From Symbiodinium natans (lineage: Eukaryota; Sar; Dinophyceae; Suessiales; Symbiodiniaceae): a stretch of 64,000 nt of DNA. This document shows, in pieces, positions 63,360 through 64,000 of the stretch. The stretch is taken from assembly GCA_905221605.1 (NCBI GenBank), contig CAJNDS010002124.1:1037421-1101420 (forward strand), in the 5' to 3' direction. A model generated the notes under the pieces. That model worked only from the letters and a program-made list of their open reading frames with translations. It ran no database searches and was not told where the DNA came from. The position numbers were made by a program, and so were the translations under genes. Each line of letters begins with the position of its first letter. The first letter of the stretch is position 1.

Positions 63360-64000
63360 GCAAACACCGCCCTCAAACTTAAACCCGCGACACCAGATAT
63401 GGGGCTCGATCTTCACTTCCGAAGAAGTCTCCATTTTCGCATAATTTACATTTTCTACTACGATGGGTTTAGGGTTTAGGGTTTAGGGTGTAGGGTTTAG
63501 GGTCCCTAAGGGTTTAGGGGCAAGGCTTCAGGGCAAGGCTTCAGGGCTTCGGGCTTTGCGGCGGTGGGGCCTTGAAGCACCCGATGCCTCCAATCCCTCC
63601 AAATCCCTCTACCGCAACCTCAAAAGAATAGGTTGAAGGTCCATGTACCTTATTCTTGCTTACCTGGGCCCCCAAAGTCCTTAATACAGGAAGCACTCTT
63701 CCAGGCCTAAGTATTCCCTATGTCGGAGGGTACGACACCCTTAAACGCGAAAAGAAGCCCTCCCCCAAGCTCCACAGGAGAGACGCCGACTCGAAGTAAA
63801 GGAAGAATTCAGCCAGGTGGCCTGCAGTTTCGGGTCTTGGGGCTTTAGAGGTTTAGGGTTTAGGGTTTAGGGTTTAGGGTTCAGGGTTCAGGGTTCAGGG
63901 TTTAGGGTTTAGGGTTTAGGGTTTAGGGTTTAGGGCTAGGGTTTAGGGCTTAAGGTTTAGGGCAGGGTCTTCGGGGTTTTGGTATTCATGGTATGTAGGG
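63360..64000. other. Start of intron 49 to window edge
   Basis: TTTAGGG 63462-63510, family B copy 5, TTTAGGG-type 63850-63960. No further dynein exon is recognisable. Confidence 0.75.
63636..63742. mobile_element. Terminal-inverted-repeat element, family B, diverged copy 5
   Basis: Left end AAGGTCCATGTACCTTATTC, interior CTGGGCCCCCAAAGTCC and AGGCCTAAGTATTCCCTAT, right end degraded (GAGGGTACGACACCCTTA). Confidence 0.6.

Overview
This is nuclear DNA of a flagellated eukaryote, almost certainly a dinoflagellate. Three things point there. The window is filled with TTTAGGG/CCCTAAA (telomere-type) repeats on both strands. It carries an axonemal-type dynein heavy chain gene, which flowering plants with the same telomere repeat lack. 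In my model the introns of that gene start with GC far more often than GT (33 GC, 14 GT, 2 GA), nearly all end in AG, and the next exon usually begins with G. I do not assign a genus.

The main content is one plus-strand gene that runs through the whole window. I could chain 49 short exons (19 to 124 nt) from an ATG at 3130 to 63359. They give one continuous reading frame of 2,739 nt (913 codons), and every splice phase agrees. About 4.5 percent of the 60.2 kb span is coding; introns average about 1.2 kb. From about exon 10 onward the order of motifs follows the dynein heavy chain tail (DHC_N1 region) up to just before the linker. The rest of the gene (linker, AAA+ ring, microtubule-binding stalk) must lie beyond the right edge.

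The introns are mostly arrays of the telomere heptamer and its variants. In most of them the sense-strand repeat is TTTAGGG just after the 5' splice site and CCCTAAA just before the 3' splice site, so the transcript ends of the intron are complementary. Families of small elements with terminal inverted repeats, several satellites, long poly-G/C runs, a large TATG/CA microsatellite block and a degenerate antisense fragment of nuclear large-subunit rRNA (about 10735-11040) also sit in introns.

Two introns hold blocks almost free of telomere repeats. Intron 30 (36645-39811) contains a frameshifted gene for a protein of about 12 tandem Cys-Pro-His-Cys zinc-ribbon-like units. Intron 45 (51447-60931) contains a Ser/Thr-type protein kinase gene with ordinary short introns (about 56141-57937), a module resembling the cysteine clusters that accompany KDZ (Zisupton-like) transposases (about 52093-52840), and dispersed 85-bp and AT-rich repeats.

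The region 1-3129, upstream of the presumed start codon, is telomere-repeat DNA with one small terminal-inverted-repeat element and a few short exon-like segments that I cannot assign. All protein identities come from motif recognition by eye; no database search was run.
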